This document shows positions 12,401 to 24,000 of a stretch of DNA of 64,000 nt, in pieces. Position 1 is the first letter of the stretch; the number at the start of each line of letters is the position of its first letter. This stretch comes from Pisaster brevispinus. Its lineage: Eukaryota; Echinodermata; Asteroidea; Forcipulatida; Asteriidae. Both the position numbers and the translations under genes were made by a program. The stretch spans positions 1 to 64,000 of the forward strand of contig JAMKCF010000153.1 of assembly GCA_023634235.1 (NCBI GenBank). The letters are read 5' to 3'. The notes beneath the pieces were generated by a model. That model ran no database searches. It saw only the letters and a list, made by a program, of their open reading frames with translations, and was not told the origin of the DNA.

Positions 12401-14061
12401 TCATTCTTCGAATGGACATGTCTTGCCTTTGTTGTTGCTCGGCCCCGGCGCGTGGGCTAATTTGCCGGTGGTTGTAGCCCTATTCCGGGGCCGCTCGCCC
12501 CGCCTAGAAAATCGTCAGAGACACGGATCCACGACGAGGTGAGAGCCCTGAATGGTGGCTTTCCAGTGGTGGAAAACTTGTGCAAATCCGATGTTGTTAT
12601 GGGTGTGATTTGACCCTCATTGTAATTCATTTCGTTTCTTCTTTTTGTGTGTGCAGCTCCCCCCTCTGTGTACAAAAATCCCACTGAAGATGCTTTTGAA
12701 GCGCTTTCGGAGTGTCCCCGCCTGCAGGCCATTTCCGGTACAAAGATGGTGCACATCGGCCCAAAAAGGCTAATTTTCGGGTGCAGTGATATTCAAGGCA
12801 CACTCAGGTACAAATTTCGTCTCTCTGGCATTTCTAGTTCATGAGTTATTCTCGAACTGAGCTCGGGTGTTGTTTCAAATCATTCTTCGAATGGACATGT
12901 CTTGCCTTTGTTGTTGCTCGGCCCCGGCGCGTGGGCTAATTTGCCGGTGGTTGTAGCCCTATTCCGGGGCCGCTCGCCCCGCCTAGAAAATCGTCAGAGA
13001 CACGGATCCACGACGAGGTGAGAGCCCTGAATGGTGGCTTTCCAGTGGTGGAAAACTTGTGCAAATCCGATGTTGTTATGGGTGTGATTTGACCCTCATT
13101 GTAATTCATTTCGTTTCTTCTTTTTGTGTGTGCAGCTCCCCCCTCTGTGTACAAAAATCCCACTGAAGATGCTTTTGAAGCGCTTTCGGAGTGTCCCCGC
13201 CTGCAGGCCATTTCCGGTACAAAGATGGTGCACATCGGCCCAAAAAGGCTAATTTTCGGGTGCAGTGATATTCAAGGCACACTCAGGTACAAATTTCGTC
13301 TCTCTGGCATTTCTAGTTCATGAGTTATTCTCGAACTGAGCTCGGGTGTTGTTTCAAATCATTCTTCGAATGGACATGTCTTGCCTTTGTTGTTGCTCGG
13401 CCCCGGCGCGTGGGCTAATTTGCCGGTGGTTGTAGCCCTATTCCGGGGCCGCTCGCCCCGCCTAGAAAATCGTCAGAGACACGGATCCACGACGAGGTGA
13501 GAGCCCTGAATGGTGGCTTTCCAGTGGTGGAAAACTTGTGCAAATCCGATGTTGTTATGGGTGTGATTTGACCCTCATTGTAATTCATTTCGTTTCTTCT
13601 TTTTGTGTGTGCAGCTCCCCCCTCTGTGTACAAAAATCCCACTGAAGATGCTTTTGAAGCGCTTTCGGAGTGTCCCCGCCTGCAGGCCATTTCCGGTACA
13701 AAGATGGTGCACATCGGCCCAAAAAGGCTAATTTTCGGGTGCAGTGATATTCAAGGCACACTCAGGTACAAATTTCGTCTCTCTGGCATTTCTAGTTCAT
13801 GAGTTATTCTCGAACTGAGCTCGGGTGTTGTTTCAAATCATTCTTCGAATGGACATGTCTTGCCTTTGTTGTTGCTCGGCCCCGGCGCGTGGGCTAATTT
13901 GCCGGTGGTTGTAGCCCTATTCCGGGGCCGCTCGCCCCGCCTAGAAAATCGTCAGAGACACGGATCCACGACGAGGTGAGAGCCCTGAATGGTGGCTTTC
14001 CAGTGGTGGAAAACTTGTGCAAATCCGATGTTGTTATGGGTGTGATTTGACCCTCATTGTA

Positions 14062-15354
14062 GATCAGTCGTTTGCCATTTTTACTAATACCTTAGAACCC
14101 CCCCCCCCCTCAGAAAAAAATTGCTTTCTTTAAAACCGACTTGCTGCCAGTATTCATTATTAGACACTCCTCCAATTGTAAGGCCAAATAGGACCTTTTT
14201 AAGCCTCAATTTATCAAAATCCCCATAAAGATGAAACACACAACCCCCAGGGTGTGATAGTTTCTTGCCCTTACACATTCTATTAACTGCACGACCCCAA
14301 GAAGCTACTAATTAAAAAGATTCTGTGGGTATACAAATTATGATAATTAGCTTGGCGCATGGATTTTGGTTTATTTGGTGTGGTGCGCCCTTAAAATATT
14401 CTCTGCCGCCCTCTTCCGGCTAGACTTGGGACCAACCAACTATCGAATCTGAAACCCCGCTCATCATCTGTCATGATTGTTTACCGTTACATAAGTTACG
14501 ATGTACACGCAGCGACAGAGACTGACACTTACGGCGACAACAGCGACACTTTATATGTGTTTACATGGTATGTACATGGGTTTTTTTTGTACGCCAAATT
14601 CTGTTCATTGCCTCACCTTGCCATTTAGCTTTTGTTGGATTTCTGGGCACATTATTTCTCGACCTCTGCTATGCACCCACCGTCCATCCTTGGCCCTGGC
14701 CTGCTGGTTGAATGTATGCCCTTTAGGTCTAATCCACATCGTATCCTTGGCCCCCAGCACCATTTGCAATCCTATTCTTTTGCCCTGTCAAATGTTCAAT
14801 CCGCCACGTTTTTGATCATGAGACTTTTACCCATCGAATAGACCCATGCCAGAGATAGGCGGTATTTGCATTTTTTCATCAAACCTCTACAAATGTTGTA
14901 CCAACGGAAAGCTTGTTTTAAGAGAGGTTCTCATGACATTGGTGCTTATATATTATATCAGCTGCATAGCTTAAAATTACAATGGAGTAATGCCATTTTA
15001 AAGATGGAAGGGTAACCCGTTTGTGTCTGTAAATGTTTCTCTTCATGTTGTTGATGCAACACTCAGTCCTGCAAATAATCCAACGTTGACAAATCTGTGC
15101 ACTACCTCCGAGTTGCAAAACACTGCAACTCTTGCATTCAAACACGAAAAGGGAATTGGAAAAGGCTTTATTGTTGGAATGGTGCAAATCAAAACAAATT
15201 ATGTGCGTTTTAGAAATAAACATTCCGAGTTAAGAAAAATTAAATTGTACATATTTACTATATTTAATTATATTTTAAGTTTAAACAGTACAAACATAAA
15301 AAGTTATATACTTTTTAAAAGTTAGGTTAATATAAATGTATTGACTTACAGTCC
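14062..15354. other. Non-coding AT-rich stretch right of array 1
   Basis: No gene is supported here. A C-run of about 14 lies at 14097-14110. The open frames at 14501-14841 and 14918-15325 are short, overlap on both strands, have no domain features and lack convincing splice borders. Confidence 0.6.
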
Positions 15355-15725
15355 ACTCATAAACAAAAACTGAACATAAATATTTAAAAAAGTAATACAA
15401 AATATGTGGCAAAAAAACCCCAAACCTTTAGAAAGGCCGAGGTTAATCCATGGTTATTTTTAAGATTGGAGTATTAGCTCCGCCCCCAGGTGACAACCCC
15501 TCCCCCACCCGCCCATCCCTAACAACCCAACTATCATAAAACAAGAATAAAAATGTTTCATGATAACCACAGACCATAAGGTCATCAGCATTAACAATAG
15601 TATACCTTATTTTCAACATAAAAACCATTTTTCTACTTTTACGCCGGAAGTTGCATTATTGTGATACTGGTTGCAAAATAATGCAACTTTGTATTGTTTT
15701 GCACTTTGTGCAAACTGGAATGGTC
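15355..15725 (-). repeat. Interspersed repeat, copy 1 (inverse of the 34.8-kb copy)
   Basis: About 350 bp here is the reverse complement of 34789-35135, with small indels. Shared landmarks in order are AAACAAAAACTGAACATAAA, the CCGCCCCCAGGTGACA block, ACCACAGACCATAAGGT, CTTATTTTCAACATAA, and AATGCAAC words near GCACTTTG. The complementary strand carries a G-quadruplex-type run at 15497-15514. I see no coding frame. It is probably a non-autonomous transposable element; its class is unknown. Confidence 0.85.
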
Positions 15726-16407
15726 AGGGCTTCATTTTGGGTGACATTCTGCTTGACTTGTATTAATACTAGGACTGGGAACTCCAGTCCTGCATGCCGC
15801 CATTTCTCGCTAGCTTTAAAAAAGCACTGAACATGTCATTCTTGACTCAAATTCTCCAAGTTGTCCATTTATGATAGTGTCAGAAGGTGTCTCAAATTCC
15901 TTCACTATGTAAACTCATCTTTTATTTTGAGAAGAAAAGTACCTATTTTCCGATTCAAATTTGATAAGGTCTGCCGATGGTAAAATGCATGTCTGTGTTA
16001 TAAGGTCAAAGGGTACTTGCAGTAGAGGCAATTTAGAGCAGCAACTTCCATCGGCATAGTGAAGAGAGCGGGCTTCATAAGTAGTTCATCAGTACTATGC
16101 GCCAAATTCAATGGCAATGGCATATTTCGCAATGAAAAATACACCTTTTTTCACTTAAAAACATCTCAGTAAGAGAATTAAGCAGGGAACTATTGAACAA
16201 ATGTGAAGTTTGCAACCAGGGGTAAAATCTTCATCTTTCTGGTTGCTGCACCATCTGCTCTGATAAAAGATTTCAGTTATTGTGGGGAGAGTCTTCTTGA
16301 AACAATTATACTCAAGGCAAGCAGACAATCTGTTTTAAATTGACTGAAAGTGGAAATTGTGTACAAATGCTTGAATCATCTATTATTGCATTTATACAAT
16401 CTCCTAG
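15726..16407. other. Non-coding stretch
   Basis: I see no gene or strong repeat here. The sequence is AT-rich with stops in all frames. Confidence 0.5.
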
Positions 16408-16417
16408 TCAGTCTCAG

Positions 16418-16515
16418 ACTCCCAGGGCAGATGCTGAAGACTCTACCAGTGAAGGTCCAAAGACACTACAAAGAGAATTGGAGATGGACAAGAAACAGGA
16501 AGCTCACAATGACAG
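16418..16515 (+). pseudogene. Possible exon of unrecognised gene (exon 1 candidate)
   Basis: A 98-bp segment follows a CTCCTAG/TCTCAG acceptor-like sequence and ends in the very strong donor GACAG|GTAAGG. One frame reads TPRADAEDSTSEGPKTLQRE then LEMDKKQEAHNDR, a charged, helix-prone stretch. A second frame is also open. Neither frame joins in phase to the next candidate at 19619, so either the segment has decayed, an exon lies between, or it is a chance match. I do not recognise the family. Confidence 0.3.
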
Positions 16516-19500
16516 GTAAGGAATAGTCTGGATGTGCTGTGAACATTTGTTTTTAGTTAACATCTCTTATTACAGATTTACATGGTATACTTTTTCAGAA
16601 CACCTTCATTAAATTTGTTGTTGTTGAGAACATGGAAGTAAAGACAATAAATGCTCATATTTTGCACTGGCATTTACCTGTTCTTATTTGAGACAATTGA
16701 AGGAAAGCCCTCTTTGGTTACTGTGACTCAGCCAATCAGCCATGGCTGTATAAGTCATGGCAGGCTGGAATCTCACACTTACCTTCAAGCTGAGAATAAG
16801 GACAAACAATTATTTGACCAACACATTGGATTTAATTTTTACAGTTCGGTTTTATAGTTTGCTCATTACAAGCTAAAAAAGATTATGTCTGTCTCACCCC
16901 CTCAAAAAAAGCACCGAAACACAAAATGTTTTTACTGTACAAAAGAATGACTTGAAGATAGAGATGAACAAACTAAATAAAAGTAACAATTTAAGGATAA
17001 TACACATTTCCTTTTGGATTTCTTGTAAAACATTTTTCCATTTCCTTATTGTTAGATCTTTTTTTTTAAATAAGAATCTCATTCAACTTGTTTACTAAAT
17101 ATATTTATGCATTTGAAACTTATCAGAATAATTTGTTTTAGTGTATTATTTTTATTTCTATTCACACATTTTGCCCTGTATGGACCTCTTTCACCAACGT
17201 TACACTCAGCTATTGTCTGCTACACTCAACATTTAGGAAGTCAAATTGTGTGTAAATGCTGTATTCACCTCACTGTAGAACACAAGGAAACATTGACACC
17301 CAGTGTTTAAGGTAGGATTCAAAAAGTGGGAGTGTAAATTGAAAACTTAATAGGGAATTCAATTTGTTTCACCGAAAAAAACACACTGTGTGCAAACTGC
17401 AAGAGCAGCGCGCAAATTCTTTAAAATTACCTTGAAAAAGTAACTTTCTTTTTCAATTGTTTTAAGGCCCATCGGGAAGCTTAATATTTACTGATTGTAT
17501 ATTGTCTCATTCTTGATGTTTTATTAGCCTTGATACAAGGCTGTATGTAGTACAGAATTCCACAGCCTTCATTACACTGTGCAACTATTTTTTACTTGAC
17601 TGTACCGAGTTGAAGCCTAGCCAAGCTTTCTGCATGAATATGGATATTATGTACAGCCAATCACAGTGTGCTGATAGATGGACCTTGGACCCTGTGGATG
17701 CTCTGCATAAACATGTGGTTTTCTGTTTAGGTCAGTGCATGGATTCCTGTGTGTGGTGATGTGGTGAATGATGGCAAAAAAAGCATCAAACCTACAGCGA
17801 TTGCAGCCATGTCAAATGTCAAATGTAGAAAAAATGTTCCGTGTTTCTATAGATACGCTATGGAGGCTTTGTCTTAGGATTACTGCATCGAATGAATGAC
17901 ATACCGGAATGACATTGACCTCAAAGTCTTGGTGTCAGACCCACGCATAGTACTGGGATTCACTGACATACAACAGGTTATAGAGGTTTCGTAAGGCTAT
18001 GGATACATCAACACTTTGTGAGTTCACATGATGCCTAACCGTGGCATCCGTGTTTTCCATGCACGTTGACTACGGATACGGGAGCTCATACACGAACGTT
18101 ATAAACGGATACCGTTTTGCTGGTTTTGGTTGTATTTTTGCTCTTGATTAAAAACATTTCCCCGTAGTGCTTTTAAAGGTGTCATTCATGACATACATTG
18201 TAGACAGTAATGTGTACTTGCTGGAAACTTTCTTGACACACGTTTAACGCGGTGGTTTGAAAACGTACTATGCAAAAAGAAAAATGTTTTTTTGGATTTG
18301 TTTTGCTTGCAAAACCTATGCCAACATGTGTGTATACTTTGGCCTAGGCCTGACATATAACTCTGTGATTGGAAAACAAAGTTCTGATGTGCATCCAACG
18401 TGAACTGATGCTGTTATCGTACCTGTATCTATACAGGTACGATTACAAAATCTCTCAATTAATCGTTTGCTTTGGTTATAATGAACAAGGGTTACAGAAC
18501 AAAAAGTCTGGGTGTTATCTAGTCCCTCAAGACTGGTTGATTTATGCCATTTTTGAGGTGTAATAAAGCATAATGTAAAATAACAGATTGGTTTAAAGTT
18601 TTACACAATCAACAATGGCAAACTATCCAAATATTTGGTGCTGTTTTATCATTTCTGCATTTTCAAGGGACAAAGGTTTGCTAGAAAACAGCAATAGTTA
18701 TTTATCTTTTGGAGTAAAGCAATGATGATACAGAAATACATGGTGTGTGAAGAATGAATAGACTGTACAAGTCTGGCATGTATCTGAACAATTTGGGGAT
18801 CCTTTGGTTCTCTCATATATGAAGGAAACAAAAGCACACTTTGGTACGGGTCCCAGTGTTTGAATATTTGCTGCCTTATGGAGACTGAAAACAAAGAGGT
18901 CTCCACAAAGGAGTTCTAAAGAGAGGGATTTTCCACAAGGAATTTTGTGTATAAAGTCTATGAGAGGATGTGAAGTACAGGGACAAAGGAAAAAACAAAA
19001 GAATTCTCCACAGTGTTGGACTATGGATGAGACTTACACAGTCTATAATAATTCCCATATTGTTCTTATTGTTTAGTTGCTGAGAGTGAGGCTATGACTA
19101 TCATGCTGCAGTCAGCTGACCATTTGACTGTGAAGAAGCAGTAACAGCTTCAGATGTAAAACATGGAGTGAGACTGAGATTTGTGCATCCTAAGGAAACT
19201 AAGGTATTCCAGAGACAGAGTCTTGTGAAGCTATGGGATCGTGTCCCATTCACATTTCTGTCAGACATTTTGTTTTTAGAGACTATTAGACACAAATATC
19301 TGCTTTGACACTGAAGAGTTTTTGTTGCACACCGTGCTGTTGGTTGTTTCCAAGTTGCCTGTAAATAATACAGTGTGGAATAAGGGTTCTGAAGCTGATC
19401 TATGATCCCAATGGCCCAATGGCGTTCCATCTTCATTTCCCACCTTAATCAATTGTCTTGAATATTCAGTATACTCAACCCAGGGTTCTCACTTGAAGCT

Positions 19501-19618
19501 ACCCCAAGCAGGGAGTTTTCCCAGGGCTAGATATAAACTTTAAGAGTTCAACCACATTCTTTATCAGTAAATCAATGGAGTATGAGACCAGACATAGTTT
19601 GAATTGTTTTCTCAACAG
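16516..19618. other. Intron-like or intergenic AT-rich DNA
   Basis: No gene is supported in these 3.1 kb. Short open frames (for example 16651-16857, 17107-17310, 18649-18906, 19101-19436) lack splice context and recognisable features. AAGGCTGTATG at 17537 and its imperfect inverse CACAGCCTT at 17560 form a small stem. Confidence 0.5.
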
Positions 19619-19705
19619 ATTGAGATGGAGGAAGAAGATCTAGCTGAGATCAGAGGCTGACATGATACCGTGATGCAAGAAATAACATTAATAGATGAGA
19701 AACAG
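19619..19705 (+). pseudogene. Exon of unrecognised gene with an in-frame stop (exon 2 candidate)
   Basis: This 87-bp segment is flanked by a good acceptor (TTGTTTTCTCAACAG) and a good donor (AAACAG|GTAAGA). It is 29 codons, phase 0 at both ends, and reads IEMEEEDLAEIRG, stop, HDTVMQEITLIDEKQ. The one TGA could come from a single CGA-to-TGA change. The acidic, heptad-like composition suggests a coiled coil. It joins in phase to the segment at 28163. Mutation or pseudogene is more likely than recoding. Confidence 0.45.
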
Positions 19706-19756
19706 GTAAGAGGTCAATTCTTATAAGGCTGGTAAATTTCTGGTCTTTGAAGAGTA

Positions 19757-19860
19757 AGTCCTGGTTGATCGAGTGGTCTGATGCACTGGACTCAAGTTCT
19801 CATGATGTCAATATTCTGGATTACAAGTCCTGGTATTTGAATTTATTGTTCTTGAGTCTT
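19757..19860 (+). repeat. SINE fragment (decayed tRNA-like head)
   Basis: The text GGTTGATCGAGTGGTCTGATG then CACTGGACTCAAGTTCT resembles the heads of the SINEs at 27455 and 39795 (GGCCGAGTGG, CACTGGACCCAAGTTCTGGTG). The B-box region is eroded. Confidence 0.5.
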
Positions 19861-20039
19861 CAAGGCCTTGTTCAAAGCATGCTCATTTAGCTAAACTATA
19901 ATCTGTCTCTATTGCTCTATTTCCTAACAACCAGTAAAACAGTCCATTGAAATTCAAGGACATTAATTTCATTATTGCAAAATGAAACAGAGGTCATATC
20001 TTTTTTTCAGGTTTTCTTTGTTGATTTATTAAATATATT

Positions 20040-20145
20040 TTACACATAATTTGGGATTGATCAAAGCAAAGGGACTAAGGATTTGAAACAACGACCTCTT
20101 GTTAAACATGCTGGTGCTCTAGCCACTGAGCTATATCTAGCCCTA
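20040..20145 (-). mobile_element. tRNA-derived SINE, minus strand
   Basis: On the minus strand the order is an A-box-like TATAGCTCAGTGGCTAGAGC, a spacer, a B-box-like TTGTTTCAAATCC, then a tail matching TTTGATCAATCCCAAATTA. The same head-to-tail order and the TTCAACCCCAAATCA tail recur at 40727-40835 and 43611-43820, defining one SINE family in this window. Its head grades directly into the 57-bp array to the right. Confidence 0.75.
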
Positions 20146-20836
20146 TGGCTAAACCTCCAGGTTTAACATTTCATCGCTCTACCCAATGAGCTATCTAGCC
20201 ATATGGCTAGACCTCCGGTTCAAAAAGCTCGTGCACTACTAACTGAGCTATCTGGCCCTATGGCTAGACCTTCAGTTTAATCTGCCGGTGCCCTACCAAC
20301 TGAGCTGTCTAGCCCTATGGCTAAACCTTCAGTTTAACCTGCCGGTGCCCTACCAACTGAGCTGTCTAGCCCTATGGCTAGACCTTCAGTTTAACCTGCC
20401 GGTGCCCTACCAACTGAGCTGTCTAGCCCTATGGCTAAACCTTCAGTTTAACCTGCCGGTGCCCTACCAACTGAGCTGTCTAGCCCTATGGCTAGACCTT
20501 CAGTTTAACCTGCCGGTGCCCTACCAACTGAGCTGTCTAGCCCTATGGCTAGACCTTCAGTTTAACCTGCCGGTGCCCTACCAACTGAGCTGTCTAGCCC
20601 TATGGCTAGACCTTCAGTTTAACCTGCCGGTGCCCTACCAACTGAGCTGTCTAGCCCTATGGCTAAACCTTCAGTTTAACCTGCCGGTGCCCTACCAACT
20701 GAGCTGTCTAGCCCTATGGCTAGACCTTCAGTTTAACCTGCCGGTGCCCTACCAACTGAGCTGTCTAGCCCTATGGCTAAACCTTCAGTTTAATCTGCCG
20801 GTGCCCTACCAACTGAGCTCTCTAGCCATAGCTAGA
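20146..20836 (-). repeat. 57-bp tandem array made of SINE tRNA-head units
   Basis: About 12 units, the central ten nearly identical, with an exact 57-bp period. Read on the minus strand, each unit contains CAGCTCAGTTGGTAGGGC, the D-arm/A-box part of a tRNA-like SINE head, followed by ACCGGCAGG and a short linker. The leftmost units are more diverged and closest to the SINE next door. Two versions alternate irregularly (GGCTAAACC and GGCTAGACC). Because 57 is a multiple of three, a 183-codon plus-strand frame runs through the array; it is a by-product. Confidence 0.93.
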
Positions 20837-21012
20837 TAACTCAGTTTAGGACATTTATATATTATGTTTTTATGCGGGCTATCATGTTTGTCCTTTTTTC
20901 TGGCTTAATTATCCAAATGATAAATCTTACAATCAATAGGATTGAAGTAAATTTAGTAGAGCTCCTCTTCCTTTTAAGCACGACTCGATAGCAAAGAACT
21001 TGCTGTTTGCTA
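20837..21012. other. Spacer between two tandem arrays
   Basis: About 175 bp of AT-rich sequence separates the 57-bp and 81-bp arrays. No gene is seen. Confidence 0.6.
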
Positions 21013-24000
21013 CCAGTCCAAGAGATAAAACCCTAACCCAATCACAACATTATAGTTAAGTGTGATGCCTCAACATCACTCATCCAAGTCACTACTAGTC
21101 CAAGAGGAACACCCTAACCCAATCACAACATTATAGTTAAGTGTGATGCCTCAACATCACTCATCCAAGTCACTACTAGTCCAAGAGGAACACCCTAACC
21201 CAATCACAACATTATAGTTATGTGTCATGCCTCAACATCACTCATCCAAGTCACTACTAGTCCAAAAGGAATACCCTAACCCAATCACAACATTATAGTT
21301 ATGTGTCATGCCTCAACATCACTCATCCAAGTCACTACTAGTCCAAGAGGAACACCCTAACCCAATCACAACATTATAGTTAAGTGTCATGCCTCAACAT
21401 CACTCATCCAAGTCACTACTAGTCCAAGAGGAACACCCTAACCAAATCACAACATTATAGTTAAGTGTCATGCCTCAACATCACTCATCCAAGTCACTAC
21501 TAGTCCAAGAGGAACACCCTAACCCAATCACAACATTATAGTTAAGTGTCATGCCTCAACATCACTCATCCAAGTCACTACTAGTCCAAGAGGAACACCC
21601 TAACCCAATCACAACATTATAGTTAAGTGTCATGCCTCAACATCACTCATCCAAGTCACTACTAGTCCAAGAGAAACACCCTAACCCAATCACAACATTA
21701 TAGTTAAGTGTCATGCCTCAACATCACTCATCCAAGTCACTACTAGTCCAAGAGGAACACCCTAACCCAATCACAACATTATAGTTAAGTGTCATGCCTC
21801 AACATCACTCATCCAAGTCACTACTAGTCCAAGAGGAACACCCTAACCCAATCACAACATTATAGTTAAGTGTCATGCCTCAACATCACTCATCCAAGTC
21901 ACTACTAGTCCAAGAGGAACACCCTAACCCAATCACAACATTATAGTTAAGTGTCATGCCTCAACATCACTCATCCAAGTCACTACTAGTCCAAAAGATA
22001 CAACCCTAACCCAATCACAACATTGTAGTTAAGTGTCATGCCTCAACATCACTCATCCAAGTCACTACTAGTCCAAGAGGAACACCCTAACCCAATCACA
22101 ACATTATAGTTAAGTGTGATGCCTCAACATCACTCATCCAAGTCACTACTAGTCCAAGAGAAACACCCTAACCCAATCAAAGCATTATAGTTAAGTGTCA
22201 TGCCTCAACATCACTCATCCAAGTCACTACTAGTCCAAGAGGAACACCCTAACCCAATCACAACATTATAGTTAAGTGTCAAGCCCCAACATCATTCATC
22301 CAAGTCACTACTAGTCCAAGAGGAACACCCTAACCCAATCACAGCATTATAGTTAAGTGTCATGCCTCAACATCACTCATCCAAGTCACTACTAGTCCAA
22401 GAGGTACACCCTTACCCAATCACAACATTATAGTTAAGTGTCATGCCTCAACATCACTCATCCAAGTCACTACTAGTCCAAAAGGAACACCCTAACACAA
22501 TCACAACATTATAGTTAAGTGTCATGCCTCAACATCACTCATCCAAGTCACTACTAGTCCAAGAGGAACACCCTAACCCAATCACAACATTATAGTTAAG
22601 TGTCATGCCTCAACATCACTCATCCAAGTCACTACTAGTCCAAGAGGAACACCCTAACCCAATCACAACATTATAGTTAAGTGTCATGCCTCAACATCAC
22701 TCATTCAAGTCACTACTAGTCCAAGAGGAACACCCTAACCCAATCACAACATTATAGTTAAGTGTCATGCCTCAACATCACTCATCCAAGTCACTACTAG
22801 TCCAATAGGAACACCCTAACCAAATCACAACATTATAGTTAAGTGTCATGCCTCAACATCACTCATCCAAGTCACTACTAGTCCAAGAGGAACACCCTAA
22901 CCCAATCACAACATTATAGTTAAGTGTCATGCCTCAACATCACTCATCCAAGTCACTACTAGTCCAAGAGGAACACCCTAACCCAATCACAACATTATAG
23001 TTAAGTGTCATGCCTCAACATCACTCATCCAAGTCACTACTAGTCCAAGAGGAACACCCTTACCCAATCACAACATTATAGTTAAGTGTCATGCCTCAAC
23101 ATCACTCATCCAAGTCACTACTAGTCTAAGAGCAACACCCTAACCCAATCACAACATTATAGTTAAGTGTCATGCCTCAACATCACTCATCCAAGTCACT
23201 ACTAGTCCAAGAGGAACACCCTAACCCAATCACAACATTATAGTTAAGTGTCATGCCTCAACATCACTCATCCAAGTCACTACTAGTCCAAGAGGAACAC
23301 CCTAACCCAATCACAACATTATAGTTAAGTGTCATGCCTCAACATCACTCATTCAAGTCACTACTAGTCCAAGAGGAACACCCTAACCCAATCACAACAT
23401 TATAGTTAAGTGTCATGCCTCAACATCACTCATCCAAGTCACTACTAGTCCAAGAGGAACACCCTAACCCAATCACAACATTATAGTTAAGTGTGATGCC
23501 TCAACATCACTCATCCAAGTCACTACTAGTCCAAAAGGAACACCCTAACCCAATCACAACATTATAGTTATGTGTCATGCCTCAACATCATTCATCCAAG
23601 TCACTACTAGTCCAAAAGGAACACCCTAACCAAATCGCAACATTATAGTTAAGTGTCATGCCTCAACATCACTCATCCAAGTCACTACTAGTCCAAGAGG
23701 AACACCCTAACCCAATCACAACATTATAGTTAAGTGTCATGCCTCAACATCACTCATTCAAGTCACTTCTAGTCCAAGAGGAACACCCTAACCCAATCAC
23801 AACATTATAGTTAAGTGTCATGCCTCAACATCACTCATCCAAGTCACTACTAGTCCAAGAGGAACACCCTAACCCAATCACAACATTATACTTAAGTGTC
23901 ATGCCTCAACATCACTCATTCAAGTCACTACTAGTCCAAGAGGAACACCCTAACCCAATCACAACATTGTAGTTAAGTGTCATGCCTCAACATCACTCAT

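Larger units (their letters stand above)
1..14061. repeat. Satellite array 1: tandem 479-bp monomers, about 29 copies
   Basis: A head-to-tail array with an exact 479-bp period between 7.1 and 14.05 kb and about 477-487 bp before that because of scattered indels. The array runs off the left edge and stops abruptly at about 14061, where the monomer text GACCCTCATTGTA gives way to unrelated sequence. Monomers in the right half are virtually identical; the only variants I see there are CGGATGG versus CGAATGG and one AAAAAAGCT copy. Every monomer holds two exon-like blocks (described separately) and the phrase CTAGTTCATGAGTTATTCTC. Frames repeat in every monomer on both strands, but this reflects homogenised DNA rather than proven genes. 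The array is related to the 450-bp array at 51.8-64 kb. Confidence 0.97.

Noticed and set aside
7188..13714. 99-codon minus-strand frame repeated every 479 bp
   Set aside because: Identical copies are expected from homogenised satellite DNA; there is no promoter or splice context on that strand.
20288..20839. 183-codon ORF with ten repeats of 19 residues
   Set aside because: The 57-bp period is a multiple of three, so any open unit gives a long frame. The opposite strand shows tRNA-like SINE head sequence, which explains the DNA.
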